A DNA stretch of 64,000 bases, taken from NCBI GenBank assembly GCA_947494325.1, contig CANLUS010000003.1, forward strand, positions 372,001 through 436,000, read 5' to 3'. The stretch's first letter is position 1; each line of letters opens with the position of its first letter. The position numbers and the translations under genes are program-made. The stretch is from an uncultured Flavobacteriaceae bacterium. Lineage in GTDB: Bacteria; Bacteroidota; Bacteroidia; Flavobacteriales; Flavobacteriaceae. Shown here one piece after another: positions 52,231 through 61,201 of the stretch. A model generated the notes under the pieces. It saw only the letters and a program-made list of their open reading frames with translations. It was not told where the DNA came from and did not search any database.

Positions 52231-53322
52231 TTAGTTTGTTAAGGCGTTTATTTTTCCCCATAAATCATTGTCAAAATTAGAAAGTGCAAAATTTTCACTC
52301 TCTGCAGCTTCTCCCATTCTAATGATAACTAATTTTTTACTCGGAACAATATATATTTTTTGATCATTTTTGCCTAATGCAGCAACCATGTCATCTGGAG
52401 CGCTAGGCACTAATTTCTCATTAAATTCTGATTGGGATGAGGGCAGCATAAAAGAAGATTTACCGTTTAACCACCATAAATAGCCATATGAATTGTTGAT
52501 GTTTTGAGAACTATTCATAGCATCAGATAAAAAATCTTGAGGAACAATTTGGGTATCTTCCCATTTGCCGGCAGCATACATAAGTAGGCCAAAACGTGCC
52601 ATACTTCTTGAATCACTCCAGTAAACATTAAAATCACCTAGTTGAATCCACCTATTTGTAGAGCTATTTGTCATGCCTATTTTATTTTTCAAATTGGTAT
52701 TGAAATAGTTTTCAAATGTGTCATTACTAGCTCGAGCAATAACATCTTGCATTTTTCTATATACATTATGGTAAGCCCAACGCGTTCCAGCGTCGGCAAT
52801 GAATTGTAAGTTTTCAGGTTCTACTGCATCACCTAAACTATCATCTAAACCGGAATTCATTGATAATAAATGCTGACATGTAATTAAATTTTCTTTTTCT
52901 AGAGCTGCACTTGTCCACCCCGTTCCCAAATAATCTGAAACTTTGTTATCGATATCAATAAGTTGTTCTGCTTGAGCAATTCCAGACAGGGCAGTGGTCA
53001 ATGTTTTTCCAGCACTAGCCCAATACCAAACCTTATCTTTGTCATGTGCATTAAAATATTCTTCAACTACTATTTTTCCATTATGAAGGATTATAAAACT
53101 TTTCGAATTCGTTTCTTCCAAATAGTCTAAAAGAGGTGCGAGCTCGTTTTGATTCCATCCTAAATCACCAACAGTTTTTCGCTCCCAGTTGTCATCGCCA
53201 TTTAAAGATGGAAAATAAATGTCGTTTGGTTCTTCATCAATTGGAGTTGTAGCTTCTTCAGACGTACATCCCAAAAAAGAAAGCGTTATTACAAGTACTA
53301 TTATGTTTGGATATAATTTCAT
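52231..53322 (-). CDS. Serine hydrolase, beta-lactamase-fold lipoprotein
   Basis: 363 residues. Lipobox FLGC (Cys19). SxxK motif SAGK at 103-106 (Ser103, Lys106), YHN at 186-188 as YxN motif, and the C-terminal part SYGYLWWLNGK with QKIYIVPSKKLVIIRMGE, typical of class C beta-lactamase/esterase family members. Likely an envelope esterase or peptidase rather than a true beta-lactamase; the substrate is unknown. Back to back with rimO, whose promoter is at 53375. Confidence 0.88.
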   Translation of the reverse strand: MKLYPNIIVLVITLSFLGCTSEEATTPIDEEPNDIYFPSLNGDDNWERKTVGDLGWNQNELAPLLDYLEETNSKSFIILHNGKIVVEEYFNAHDKDKVWYWASAGKTLTTALSGIAQAEQLIDIDNKVSDYLGTGWTSAALEKENLITCQHLLSMNSGLDDSLGDAVEPENLQFIADAGTRWAYHNVYRKMQDVIARASNDTFENYFNTNLKNKIGMTNSSTNRWIQLGDFNVYWSDSRSMARFGLLMYAAGKWEDTQIVPQDFLSDAMNSSQNINNSYGYLWWLNGKSSFMLPSSQSEFNEKLVPSAPDDMVAALGKNDQKIYIVPSKKLVIIRMGEAAESENFALSNFDNDLWGKINALTN

Positions 53323-53374
53323 TCTAAATTTTATTTTAGGACTATAAATTAGACAAAAGGTTTAATTTAGATTG

Positions 53375-53382
53375 TATCTTTG
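53375..53382 (+). promoter_or_regulatory. -7 promoter box of rimO
   Basis: TATCTTTG, exact TAnnTTTG, 24 bp before ATG 53407. It excludes the longer in-frame start at 53380. Confidence 0.55.
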
Positions 53383-53406
53383 CGGACTCATTATAGTAGG
53401 GTAAAT

Positions 53407-54717
53407 ATGCGGACAAAATCCACCAAACAAAATAAGATCAACGTAGTTACATTAGGTTGTTCTAAAAACGTTTATGATTCTGAAGTATTGTTAGGGCAAT
53501 TGCAAGCTAATGGTAAAAATGCTGTGCATGAAGACGAAAACGACGATGGCAACATAGTTGTAATCAATACATGCGGCTTTATTGGTAAGGCAAAAGAAGA
53601 GTCTGTAAATACTATTCTTCATTATGCTCATAAAAAGGAAAGAGGAGAAGTAGACACGGTGTTTGTAACAGGTTGTTTAAGTGAGCGTTATAAACCAGAT
53701 CTTGAAAAAGAAATTCCTGATGTAGATGCTTATTTTGGAACACATGATTTACCAAATTTACTCAAAGTTTTAGAAGCTGACTATAAGCATGAATTAGTGG
53801 GAGAACGGTTAACAACAACGCCCAAGCACTATGCATATTTGAAAATTGCCGAAGGCTGTGATAGGCCATGTTCTTTTTGTGCTATTCCATTAATGAGAGG
53901 CAAGCATGTGTCGACACCGATCGAGAATTTGGTAATAGAGGCTACAAAGTTGGCAGAAAAAGGAATTAAAGAATTGATTTTAATTGCCCAAGATCTAACC
54001 TATTATGGATTGGATATTTACAAAAAAAGAGCCCTTGCAGATTTATTGAGAGAATTGGTAAAGGTTGAAGGCATTGAATGGATTCGTTTACACTATGCTT
54101 TTCCGACAGGTTTTCCGCTAGATGTATTAGAGGTGATGAAGAATGAATCGAAGGTCTGTAATTACCTTGATATCCCATTACAACATATCAATACCGACAT
54201 ATTGAAGTCAATGCGTAGAGGTACAACCTTCGAGAAAACGAATAAATTGCTGAAAGACTTTCGAGCTGCAGTTCCAAATATGGCGATAAGAACTACTCTA
54301 ATTGTGGGTTATCCAGGTGAAACGGAAGCTATTTTTGAAGAATTAAAGCAATGGGTGATTGATACTCGTTTTGATCGATTAGGTGCTTTTGCTTATTCGC
54401 ATGAGGAAAATACACATGCAGCTAATTTGGTTGATGACGTTCCAGAAAAAGTAAAAGAACAACGAGTTTCCGAAATTATGGAAATCCAAAGTCAGATTTC
54501 TTTTGAATTGAATCAAGAAAAGATCGGAAATACCTATACATGTATTTTTGATAGAAAGGAAGGAAATTACTTTTTTGGACGTACAGAATTTGATTCGCCC
54601 GACGTTGATAATGATGTCGTTGTCGATGCCACAAAACATTATGTACAGATTGGCCAATTCGTAAATATTAAGATTACGTCGGCCGGCGATTTCGATTTAA
54701 ATGGTGAACCTGTTTAG
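53407..54717 (+). CDS. rimO: Ribosomal protein S12 methylthiotransferase RimO
   Basis: 436 residues from ATG 53407. Radical SAM enzyme adding a methylthio group to Asp89 of S12. N-terminal UPF0004 cluster Cys18, Cys56, Cys90 (TLGCSKN, NTCGFIG, VTGCLSE), radical SAM Cys151, Cys155, Cys158 in CDRPCSFC, and a C-terminal TRAM domain near 365-436 (IGNTYTCIFDRKEGNYFFGRT). Normal length. Confidence 0.95.
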   Translation: MRTKSTKQNKINVVTLGCSKNVYDSEVLLGQLQANGKNAVHEDENDDGNIVVINTCGFIGKAKEESVNTILHYAHKKERGEVDTVFVTGCLSERYKPDLEKEIPDVDAYFGTHDLPNLLKVLEADYKHELVGERLTTTPKHYAYLKIAEGCDRPCSFCAIPLMRGKHVSTPIENLVIEATKLAEKGIKELILIAQDLTYYGLDIYKKRALADLLRELVKVEGIEWIRLHYAFPTGFPLDVLEVMKNESKVCNYLDIPLQHINTDILKSMRRGTTFEKTNKLLKDFRAAVPNMAIRTTLIVGYPGETEAIFEELKQWVIDTRFDRLGAFAYSHEENTHAANLVDDVPEKVKEQRVSEIMEIQSQISFELNQEKIGNTYTCIFDRKEGNYFFGRTEFDSPDVDNDVVVDATKHYVQIGQFVNIKITSAGDFDLNGEPV

Positions 54718-54803
54718 TTAAAAAAGTGTTAGTATTTTGATGGGATTTCGACTGATGCGTAAAAATTAGTATTTTTATCAAAAATCATACGATATTAAAC
54801 CTA

Positions 54804-56417
54804 ATGGTAGACGAAGATTGTAAAGCGAAGACAAGTACAATTCCATTTCAAAAAACAGGCTATTTTTCTAAAACTATTTGTGATTATTTAGATCGAAAGG
54901 ATGCGATTGCTCCGTTTTATTCTAATTTTCCAGATGTAGCCGGATTTGAAAAGCAATTAGGAGAAAAGCGAGTTTCATTTAATACAGTGTCAAGAACAAC
55001 GCTGGTAGCCGCATTACAAAGACAATATGACCATATAAATACTTCCGACAAAACAGGGTCAAATATTGAGCTTTTACAAAAAGAAAATACATTTACAGTT
55101 ACTACTGGGCATCAACTGAACTTATTTACGGGCCCCTTATATTTTCTCTATAAAATAGTATCTGCCATAAATTTATCGAAACAATTAAAGAAGGAATTCC
55201 CAAAAGATAATTTCGTTCCAGTGTATTGGATGGCGACAGAAGATCATGATTTTGAGGAAATACAGTACTTTAATTTTAAAGGAAAGAAAATTACATGGAA
55301 CAAGGATTGTTCTGGCGCCGTGGGTAGAACATTAACCAAGAGTATAGAGTACGTTTTCGAAGAGTTTTCTGCGTTAGTTGGCAATTCTGAGCATGCTAAA
55401 AAGCTTAAAGATTTATTTATAAAGTCATACGTAGAACATGAATCATTGACGCAGGCAGCACGCTATTTAGCCAATGAGTTATTTGGAGCATATGGTTTAG
55501 TTATTGTTGATGGTGATGACGCTGATTTAAAACGACAGTTTTTACCATTCGTAAAAGAAGAACTATATCATAATAGATCATTTAAGGAAGTTACTAAAAC
55601 CATTGAAAATCTTCAAGAAAACTATAAAATTCAGGTAAATCCACGAGAAATTAACTTGTTCTATCTTATAGATGGTTTGAGAGAACGTATTATTTCGGAA
55701 GATGCCGTATTTAAAGTTCATAATACAGATATTGAGTTTAGTCATGAAGAACTGGAATATGAATTGAAATTACACCCTGAACGTTTCAGTCCGAATGTGA
55801 TTATGAGACCTTTATATCAAGAGGTGATTTTGCCGAATATCTGTTATATTGGAGGAGGCGGAGAATTGGCCTATTGGTTTGAGCTACAAAAATATTTTGA
55901 AGCTGTAAAAGTTCCCTTCCCAATATTATTATTGCGTAATTCTGTAGTATTGATGTCGGAGAAACAAGAACAAAAGCTAGCGAAACTCAATATTTCTAAA
56001 GAAGAATTGTTTTTAAAACAGTTGGATTTGATACACAAAAAAGTAAAGGAAATTTCTTCCTTAGAAATAGACTTTTCTTCTCAAAAAGAATTACTTGTCA
56101 AACAATTCGCCGCGCTAGAAAGAATTGCCGCACAAACTGACGCCTCTTTTATTGGTGCAGTAAAGGCGCAAGAAAAGAAACAATTAAATGGTCTTGATAC
56201 CTTAGAGAAACGGTTGTTAAGAGCTGAGAAAAGAAAGCATCAAGAATTAACAGAAAGAATCAAAACTTTACAGGATGAATTGTTTCCTAATCAAAGTTTG
56301 GAAGAAAGACAGCGTAACTTTTCTGAATACTATTTAGAATATGGTGAGGGATTAATTCCTAAACTAATAGATAGTTTAGATCCTTTAAAAGGAGAATTTT
56401 CTATAATAACCCTATAG
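54804..56417 (+). CDS. bshC: Bacillithiol biosynthesis cysteine-adding enzyme BshC
   Basis: 537 residues. Adds cysteine to GlcN-malate in the last step of bacillithiol formation. Typical BshC features: TTGHQLNLFTGPLYFLYKI at about residues 96-114, VPVYWMATEDHDFEEI, and SRPLYQ-type RPLYQEVILPNICYIGGGGELAYW in the middle; a coiled coil covers about residues 395-490. bshA is at 12.8 kb; bshB is not in the window. The rlmF gene follows 5 bp later. Confidence 0.93.
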   Translation: MVDEDCKAKTSTIPFQKTGYFSKTICDYLDRKDAIAPFYSNFPDVAGFEKQLGEKRVSFNTVSRTTLVAALQRQYDHINTSDKTGSNIELLQKENTFTVTTGHQLNLFTGPLYFLYKIVSAINLSKQLKKEFPKDNFVPVYWMATEDHDFEEIQYFNFKGKKITWNKDCSGAVGRTLTKSIEYVFEEFSALVGNSEHAKKLKDLFIKSYVEHESLTQAARYLANELFGAYGLVIVDGDDADLKRQFLPFVKEELYHNRSFKEVTKTIENLQENYKIQVNPREINLFYLIDGLRERIISEDAVFKVHNTDIEFSHEELEYELKLHPERFSPNVIMRPLYQEVILPNICYIGGGGELAYWFELQKYFEAVKVPFPILLLRNSVVLMSEKQEQKLAKLNISKEELFLKQLDLIHKKVKEISSLEIDFSSQKELLVKQFAALERIAAQTDASFIGAVKAQEKKQLNGLDTLEKRLLRAEKRKHQELTERIKTLQDELFPNQSLEERQRNFSEYYLEYGEGLIPKLIDSLDPLKGEFSIITL

Positions 56418-56422
56418 CATTT

Positions 56423-57322
56423 ATGAAAAAAAGCCTTGGCTTACATCCTAGAAACAAACATCGTTCTGGTTATGATATCGATGTCTTGTGTAAGTCATAT
56501 CCGCAATTAAAAACACATGTTTTTATAAATAGCTATGGAACACGAACAATCGATTTTGCCAATCCAAAAGCAGTTAAAGAACTTAATACAGCGTTGCTGT
56601 TTTCTTATTATGGAATTAATTTTTGGGAATTTCCTGCTAATAATTTATGTCCGCCAATTCCTGGTCGTGTAGATTATATACATTATATCGCCGACTTATT
56701 AGAAAAATCAGGAATTAAAGAGATCAATGCCTTGGATATCGGTACAGGAGCAAGCTGTATTTATCCTATCCTTGGGCACAAGGTATATGGTTGGCAATTT
56801 GCTGCGACAGATATTGAGAATGAATCGCTAAAATATGCTCATCAAATTATTGTCAATAATAAAATGAGTAATGAAATTGAATTGCGTCACCAAAAAGATA
56901 AAACTCAAATTTTTAAGGGCCTTTTAAACGAAAATGATCGTTTTTCTGTAACAATATGCAACCCGCCATTCTATAATTCTTTATCAGAGGCGAAGCAACA
57001 AAATACAAGAAAGAATAGAGGACTAAAAAACGATTCAAATCAACGGAATTTTGCCGGTAAAGAAAATGAATTGTCATACAAAGGGGGAGAGAAAGCATTT
57101 TTACATACCTATTTATTCGAAAGCTCTCAGTTTAAAAAACAGTGTTTCTGGTATACGACCTTGGTGTCTAAAAAAGAAAACGTGCAAAGTATGTATACTT
57201 CCTTAGAGAAATTAGGAGCAACAACAATTAAAACGATACCAATGGAGCAAGGTAATAAAGTAACGCGCATTGTGGCTTGGACCTTTTTGAATGAAAAAGA
57301 ACAACAAGAATGGAGTTCATAA
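56423..57322 (+). CDS. rlmF: 23S rRNA (adenine(1618)-N6)-methyltransferase
   Basis: 299 residues. N6-methylates A1618 of 23S rRNA. SAM-binding segment LDIGTGASCIYPILG, catalytic motif NPPFYNS at 180-186, and the typical N-terminus LHPRNKHRSGYDID with HSG-type repeat. The gene starts 5 bp after bshC, so both may be expressed together. Confidence 0.93.
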   Translation: MKKSLGLHPRNKHRSGYDIDVLCKSYPQLKTHVFINSYGTRTIDFANPKAVKELNTALLFSYYGINFWEFPANNLCPPIPGRVDYIHYIADLLEKSGIKEINALDIGTGASCIYPILGHKVYGWQFAATDIENESLKYAHQIIVNNKMSNEIELRHQKDKTQIFKGLLNENDRFSVTICNPPFYNSLSEAKQQNTRKNRGLKNDSNQRNFAGKENELSYKGGEKAFLHTYLFESSQFKKQCFWYTTLVSKKENVQSMYTSLEKLGATTIKTIPMEQGNKVTRIVAWTFLNEKEQQEWSS

Positions 57323-57346
57323 AAAAGCAAGCCCTAAAGCTTGCCT
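57321..57346 (-). terminator. Rho-independent terminator of the pore-forming-like gene
   Basis: On the minus strand GCAAGC-TTTAGG-GCTTGC followed by TTTTTT. It lies just after the stop of the lipoprotein gene (57378) on that strand. Confidence 0.6.
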
Positions 57347-57377
57347 TCTCATTCTAATTCAAATAATTACTTTAAAT

Positions 57378-59069
57378 CTAGTTACATGCATCAGGTATAT
57401 CTTTTGTTACTATTTCACGGGAAATAAGATGACTTATTACAGTAGTTCCTTTCAAAGTAATTTCAATAAAGTCTGTACCTATTTCTTTAACTACCCCGGT
57501 AAACCCGTTAAAATTGAATTGGGCCAAAATTTCATCTCCATTTAATTTTGTATTATCTAATACACCGCGTATCCTATATTGCTGAACGTAAGGTACTTTA
57601 ACATCTTTATATTCTTGATAAATATCAGCTGCAGTAGTTCCTCGTCCGGGAGGTACTGTTATTGTTCTTTTAGATGATAATACAATTGTTTTTGATGTCG
57701 TAACACCTTGAGATTCAGTTTTTGTTTCTGTGGTACTGTGACCAACACTTATTCCAGCAGTTGCAGAGGCCGTTACTGAGTTTGACGCTCCGAAAAATTG
57801 ACAATTCACACTAGATTCAACTGTTGCAGATATGGTTGTAGATAAACTAGCTTCAACTGAAGTGGCTACCTGAATAGATTCTGACCAAGAGTACGTGTCT
57901 GTTCTCGTTTCTGATGTTTCAACACCTACGGTATCAGAAAGAGGTCCACTACCACAATTTCGAAGTCCCGTATTATAAGCTGCAATGGTTTTTGATGGAG
58001 GAAGAATTGGGTTTTGAAATTTAGTACCAACAGATTCAATATCCCATTCGATTTCGAAGTTTAAAATCCTAAAATAGGAGGGGGTCTCTACTGTTTGTGA
58101 AGTGATACTTGCTAAATTTTCAGATGCAATCAAAGGGATATTTGTTATAATAGGAATGATAACGTATTTACCGATATCAATTTTCTTTATTTGAAATTTA
58201 TAGTTTTCAAATAATGTGGCATCGGTATTTCCTCCATTTCTGGTAATATTCGCTTCAGATTGTACATTTAATCTATTATTTGAATCTAAATATAGGTAAT
58301 GTTTTTTTGTGCCATTTGGATTGTAAATGTTGAAGATGTTGTTTGCAGCATCAATTGTTTCAAATCGATATTTAGTAAACGGAATTGTTTGCTGTGTATC
58401 ATCAACATAATCAAGATCGTCAGCATCCCGTACTTTGACTTCAGTATTGAAAGAAGTGGTAGAAGTTCTAAGGGTTGTTGATGGTGCTCCAAAAACAAAA
58501 GTAACATCCTTATTTACGGGATCTTCTTTTATAATTTGCATATAGTAATCTATATTTGGATTCAGTGTTATCGGGTTTCTGTCTTCTTTTGCAGGATCAT
58601 CTACTTCAATCTCATTTGGGGTCGGAGTGAAAGAATATTTAGTGCTGGAATAGGAAGCAAGTTCCTCATTAGTTGCATTTTCAATTCTAATGTCAATAGA
58701 TACGCCTGACTGTAACTCACTCTTTTCTGTTTCACTTAAATCTTTATTTTTAAAAAAGAATAACGCTAAATCAGAATCTTGATTTATATCTTCTTCATAT
58801 TCCCCTGCTTTTCCTCCTTCATTTATAGTAATTATGGCCTTTGTTGGAAAATATGCTTTCCTTTTCAAGTTTCGAGTACTTATACTAATTCCAACCTCAC
58901 CTTCATCGATTTCATAGTCATTTATATCAACATTTGACTCGGTTGGTTCTAATTCACTACCTGGGTTCGTGCTTGGATCTGGCATCGAATCGTCTTTAGT
59001 ACATGCCAGAGTCATGATAAAAAGACCTAACAACATGATTTTTTTAAATAATTTAATTTGCGTGTTCAT
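57378..59069 (-). CDS. Surface lipoprotein with predicted aerolysin/ETX-MTX2-like pore-forming domain
   Basis: 563 residues. Lipobox LAC (Cys23), then TKDDS, a surface-export-like signal. An N-terminal beta-sandwich-like part covers about 45-200; a possible beta-trefoil or lectin-like block about 225-345 (FNIYNPNGTKKHYLYLDSN, YKFQIKKIDIGKYVI, FRILNFEIEWDIES). From about 362: NTGLRNCGSG, then long Ser/Thr-rich alternating strands (TYSWSESIQVATSVEAS, SNSVTASATAGISVGHSTTE, TSKTIVLSSKRTITVPPG at about 459-476), and KVPYVQQYRIRGV. Alternating strands ending in a VPPG turn are the mark of the aerolysin/ETX-MTX2 stem and its lobe. Toxic activity is unproven; a structural surface role is the alternative. 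Confidence 0.7.
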   Translation of the reverse strand: MNTQIKLFKKIMLLGLFIMTLACTKDDSMPDPSTNPGSELEPTESNVDINDYEIDEGEVGISISTRNLKRKAYFPTKAIITINEGGKAGEYEEDINQDSDLALFFFKNKDLSETEKSELQSGVSIDIRIENATNEELASYSSTKYSFTPTPNEIEVDDPAKEDRNPITLNPNIDYYMQIIKEDPVNKDVTFVFGAPSTTLRTSTTSFNTEVKVRDADDLDYVDDTQQTIPFTKYRFETIDAANNIFNIYNPNGTKKHYLYLDSNNRLNVQSEANITRNGGNTDATLFENYKFQIKKIDIGKYVIIPIITNIPLIASENLASITSQTVETPSYFRILNFEIEWDIESVGTKFQNPILPPSKTIAAYNTGLRNCGSGPLSDTVGVETSETRTDTYSWSESIQVATSVEASLSTTISATVESSVNCQFFGASNSVTASATAGISVGHSTTETKTESQGVTTSKTIVLSSKRTITVPPGRGTTAADIYQEYKDVKVPYVQQYRIRGVLDNTKLNGDEILAQFNFNGFTGVVKEIGTDFIEITLKGTTVISHLISREIVTKDIPDACN

Positions 59070-59096
59070 AAGTATATGTTTTGTGATTTATACTTG

Positions 59097-59155
59097 TTTT
59101 GTGTGACCTTGCGCAGTAAAGTCTGCAGCCCATGTTAGCGCAAGACACCACAAAA
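59097..59155. repeat. Long bipartite inverted repeat in the leader of the pore-forming-like gene
   Basis: Arms TTTTGTG-N4-CTTGCGC (59097-59114) and GCGCAAG-N4-CACAAAA (59138-59155): 14 of 18 pairs match, loop of 23 nt containing CTGCAG. It lies between the promoter box and ATG 59069 (transcribed leader, minus strand). Either an operator or an RNA hairpin. Confidence 0.5.
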
Positions 59156-59180
59156 CGGTTTGTCAATAATTATGACATCG

Positions 59181-59188
59181 CAAACATA
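59181..59188 (-). promoter_or_regulatory. -7 promoter box of the pore-forming-like gene
   Basis: TATGTTTG on the minus strand, exact TAnnTTTG. It predicts a leader of about 105 nt before ATG 59069 and places the repeats at 59221-59271 in an activator position (about -45 to -95). Confidence 0.5.
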
Positions 59189-59220
59189 TTCTATGCGTTT
59201 TAGGGTAGAAAATAATGAGA

Positions 59221-59271
59221 GCGGACAAGGAGTGGACAGCGTCAAATTTGACGGTGGACAAATGGTGGACA
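59221..59271. repeat. Four phased GGACA repeats around a 14-bp palindrome
   Basis: Copies GCGGACA (59221), GTGGACA (59232), GTGGACA (59254), GTGGACA (59265): spacings 11, 22 and 11 bp, i.e. all on one face of the helix. Between copies two and three is CGTCAAATTTGACG (59240-59253), a perfect palindrome. Upstream of the minus-strand promoter at 59181-59188. Likely a multi-site activator region. Confidence 0.65.
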
Positions 59272-59290
59272 CTCGTTGAAGCCCTTTAAA

Positions 59291-61201
59291 CTAAAGGGAT
59301 AGTATGAGGTCTTGTAGAGAATCTTCAGTAGAAATATCTAGTTTTTTGCGCAATCGATAGCGTGCTTTTTTAATTCCCTCTTGAGAAATGTTTAAAATAT
59401 TCGCAATTTCTTTTGATGATAAATTCATCTTTAGTAAGGCCATTAAGCGTAATTCATTTGCCGTAACGTTCGGGAACTGTTGTTTTACATTGCTGTTAAA
59501 GTTTGTATGAACTTCTTGAAAGTATTTACTGAAATTTTCCCAGTTGTTATCATCTTTTAGATCAAAATCAATGGTTCTAATCAATTGTTGATACCCTTGT
59601 TGAATATTTTGCGATTTTTTAAATTCTTCAGCTTTGAGTTTTAGGCTTTCGAGTACTTCATTCTTTTTTGCTAAATGTAAGGCATGAGTGGTTAGTTCTT
59701 TCTTTTTAAAGGTTAATTCGGCATCTACTTTTTCTTTTTCTAATTTATTTCTCTTCATATGTTGCCCGAATCCATAAAACCCAAATCCGATGAATCCAAA
59801 TGCTAAAATTAAACCTCCTATTAACAATGATTTTTGAAGCTTACTTACTTTATTTTTTTGTTCTAATAAGTTAATTTCATTTTCCTGCAAGGCTATTTGC
59901 TGCTCTTTCTCTTTAGTTTCGAAATTTTTTGTTAAACGCTGTATATCTTTTGACTTCGCTACATTGTAAACAGAATCGTATACCTTCTTATACAATTTGT
60001 GGTTTTCGAGTGCCTTTTTATAATTGCCTAATAGTTTAAGGGCTTCGGTCTTATTTTGATAAGCAACATAGAGATCATCAATATTTCCAATAGAATTTGC
60101 AATGTGAATCGATTGGTTAGAAAGTTCTATAGCTTCTTTGGGTTTATTGAGTTTGATATATGCAGTTGTCAATCCGTTGAGACCCCAAACATGATATAAC
60201 GGATTTTTCACAATGTTTTGTGAATAATGTATAGAGCGATTCAAGTAGTCCATACCTTTAGCAACTCTATTAGTTTCGACATAAAGTCTCCCAATAATAA
60301 ATGTCGTATTGGCAATACTCCCATTACTATTCAGCTCTTCAGAAATTTTCAAACTCTCAAAAAGATAGTCAAGAGACTCATCATATTTTTTAATAAAATA
60401 ATGACTATTTCCTAAATTACTCAAATTAGTTGCGATGGCTGCTTTATCATTCAGTTTTCGACCGATCTCAAGTGCCTTTTTTTGATATTTTATGGAGTTT
60501 TCGTCATCAATAATATAATTATATAAGTTGCCAATTGTAGTATAACAACCGAGCAATTCTCTTTGGTCATTGATTTTTTTTGCAATATCAATAGCAGAAA
60601 GGGCCTCTCTAATTCCTAAGTCGTATTTGGTTTGTCTCATGTAGACGTTAGCTTTCATCTTGTGTAACCTTAGAAGTAATGCCGAGTCTTTTTTCACGGC
60701 ATTGTAGTATTCTAGATTTTTGTCGATCTCAAAATGCGCTTTTTCATACTTACCTCTTTTAAAGAGAACATTAATCAGGTAATATTTTACGAGGCCAATT
60801 TGATGCTCCTCATTTAATACGCTAAAATTTTTGAGTGATTCGTTTAAATAATATGTTGCCGAGTCTAAATTATGACGTCGACTAAAGTGCCTTCCCAAAT
60901 TTTTATTAGTTAGCGCTATGCCATGGTCATAATTTAATTCATGAGATAATTTTAAGGTATTTTTCGCTAGTTTTAATCCTTCATTGGGGTCGATCCAATA
61001 ATAAATTTCAAAAAGTGCATTTGCAGTATTTACCTTAAGTGTATCCGTTGCATGTTGATTATAGGCATTCAGAAGACTATCTAATTTCGTAGTATCTTGA
61101 GAGTTGATGTTTAAGGGTGAAAAATGAACTAGAATTAATACCAATAATGTGTATATTGATTTGTTACTAGGTATGATAAATTTGTATGGTCTCATTATCA
61201 A
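59291..61201 (-). CDS. Membrane TPR protein with LuxR-type DNA-binding C-terminus (regulator A)
   Basis: 636 residues. Signal sequence about 12-34, periplasmic TPR repeats from about 45 to 415 (for example ATNLSNLGNSHYFIKKYDES, TNKNLGRHFSRRHNLDSATY), a linker helix, one membrane helix at about 457-478 (LLIGGLILAFGFIGFGFYGF), a cytosolic coiled coil 480-545, and a LuxR-type HTH at about 578-622 (TANELRLMALLKMNLSSKEI, NILNISQEGIKKARYRLRKK). A one-component transmembrane regulator: the TPR part senses, the HTH binds DNA. It overlaps its paralogue by 4 bp (ATGA at 61198-61201). Confidence 0.86.
   Translation of the reverse strand: MIMRPYKFIIPSNKSIYTLLVLILVHFSPLNINSQDTTKLDSLLNAYNQHATDTLKVNTANALFEIYYWIDPNEGLKLAKNTLKLSHELNYDHGIALTNKNLGRHFSRRHNLDSATYYLNESLKNFSVLNEEHQIGLVKYYLINVLFKRGKYEKAHFEIDKNLEYYNAVKKDSALLLRLHKMKANVYMRQTKYDLGIREALSAIDIAKKINDQRELLGCYTTIGNLYNYIIDDENSIKYQKKALEIGRKLNDKAAIATNLSNLGNSHYFIKKYDESLDYLFESLKISEELNSNGSIANTTFIIGRLYVETNRVAKGMDYLNRSIHYSQNIVKNPLYHVWGLNGLTTAYIKLNKPKEAIELSNQSIHIANSIGNIDDLYVAYQNKTEALKLLGNYKKALENHKLYKKVYDSVYNVAKSKDIQRLTKNFETKEKEQQIALQENEINLLEQKNKVSKLQKSLLIGGLILAFGFIGFGFYGFGQHMKRNKLEKEKVDAELTFKKKELTTHALHLAKKNEVLESLKLKAEEFKKSQNIQQGYQQLIRTIDFDLKDDNNWENFSKYFQEVHTNFNSNVKQQFPNVTANELRLMALLKMNLSSKEIANILNISQEGIKKARYRLRKKLDISTEDSLQDLILSL

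Noticed and set aside
52231-53322. The serine hydrolase as an antibiotic-resistance beta-lactamase
   Set aside because: SxxK and YxN are shared with esterases and peptidases; nothing here shows lactam activity.
57291-57545. 84-codon plus-strand frame overlapping rlmF and the end of the lipoprotein gene
   Set aside because: It spans a terminator and antisense coding sequence with no family resemblance.
59161-59177. TGTCA-N7-TGACA near-dyad next to the -7 box
   Set aside because: Five-base arms with AT-rich spacing are expected by chance at this base composition.
59282-59298. CCCTTTA-AAC-TAAAGGG hairpin at the stop of regulator A
   Set aside because: It overlaps the stop codon and has no T tract on the minus strand, so not called a terminator.
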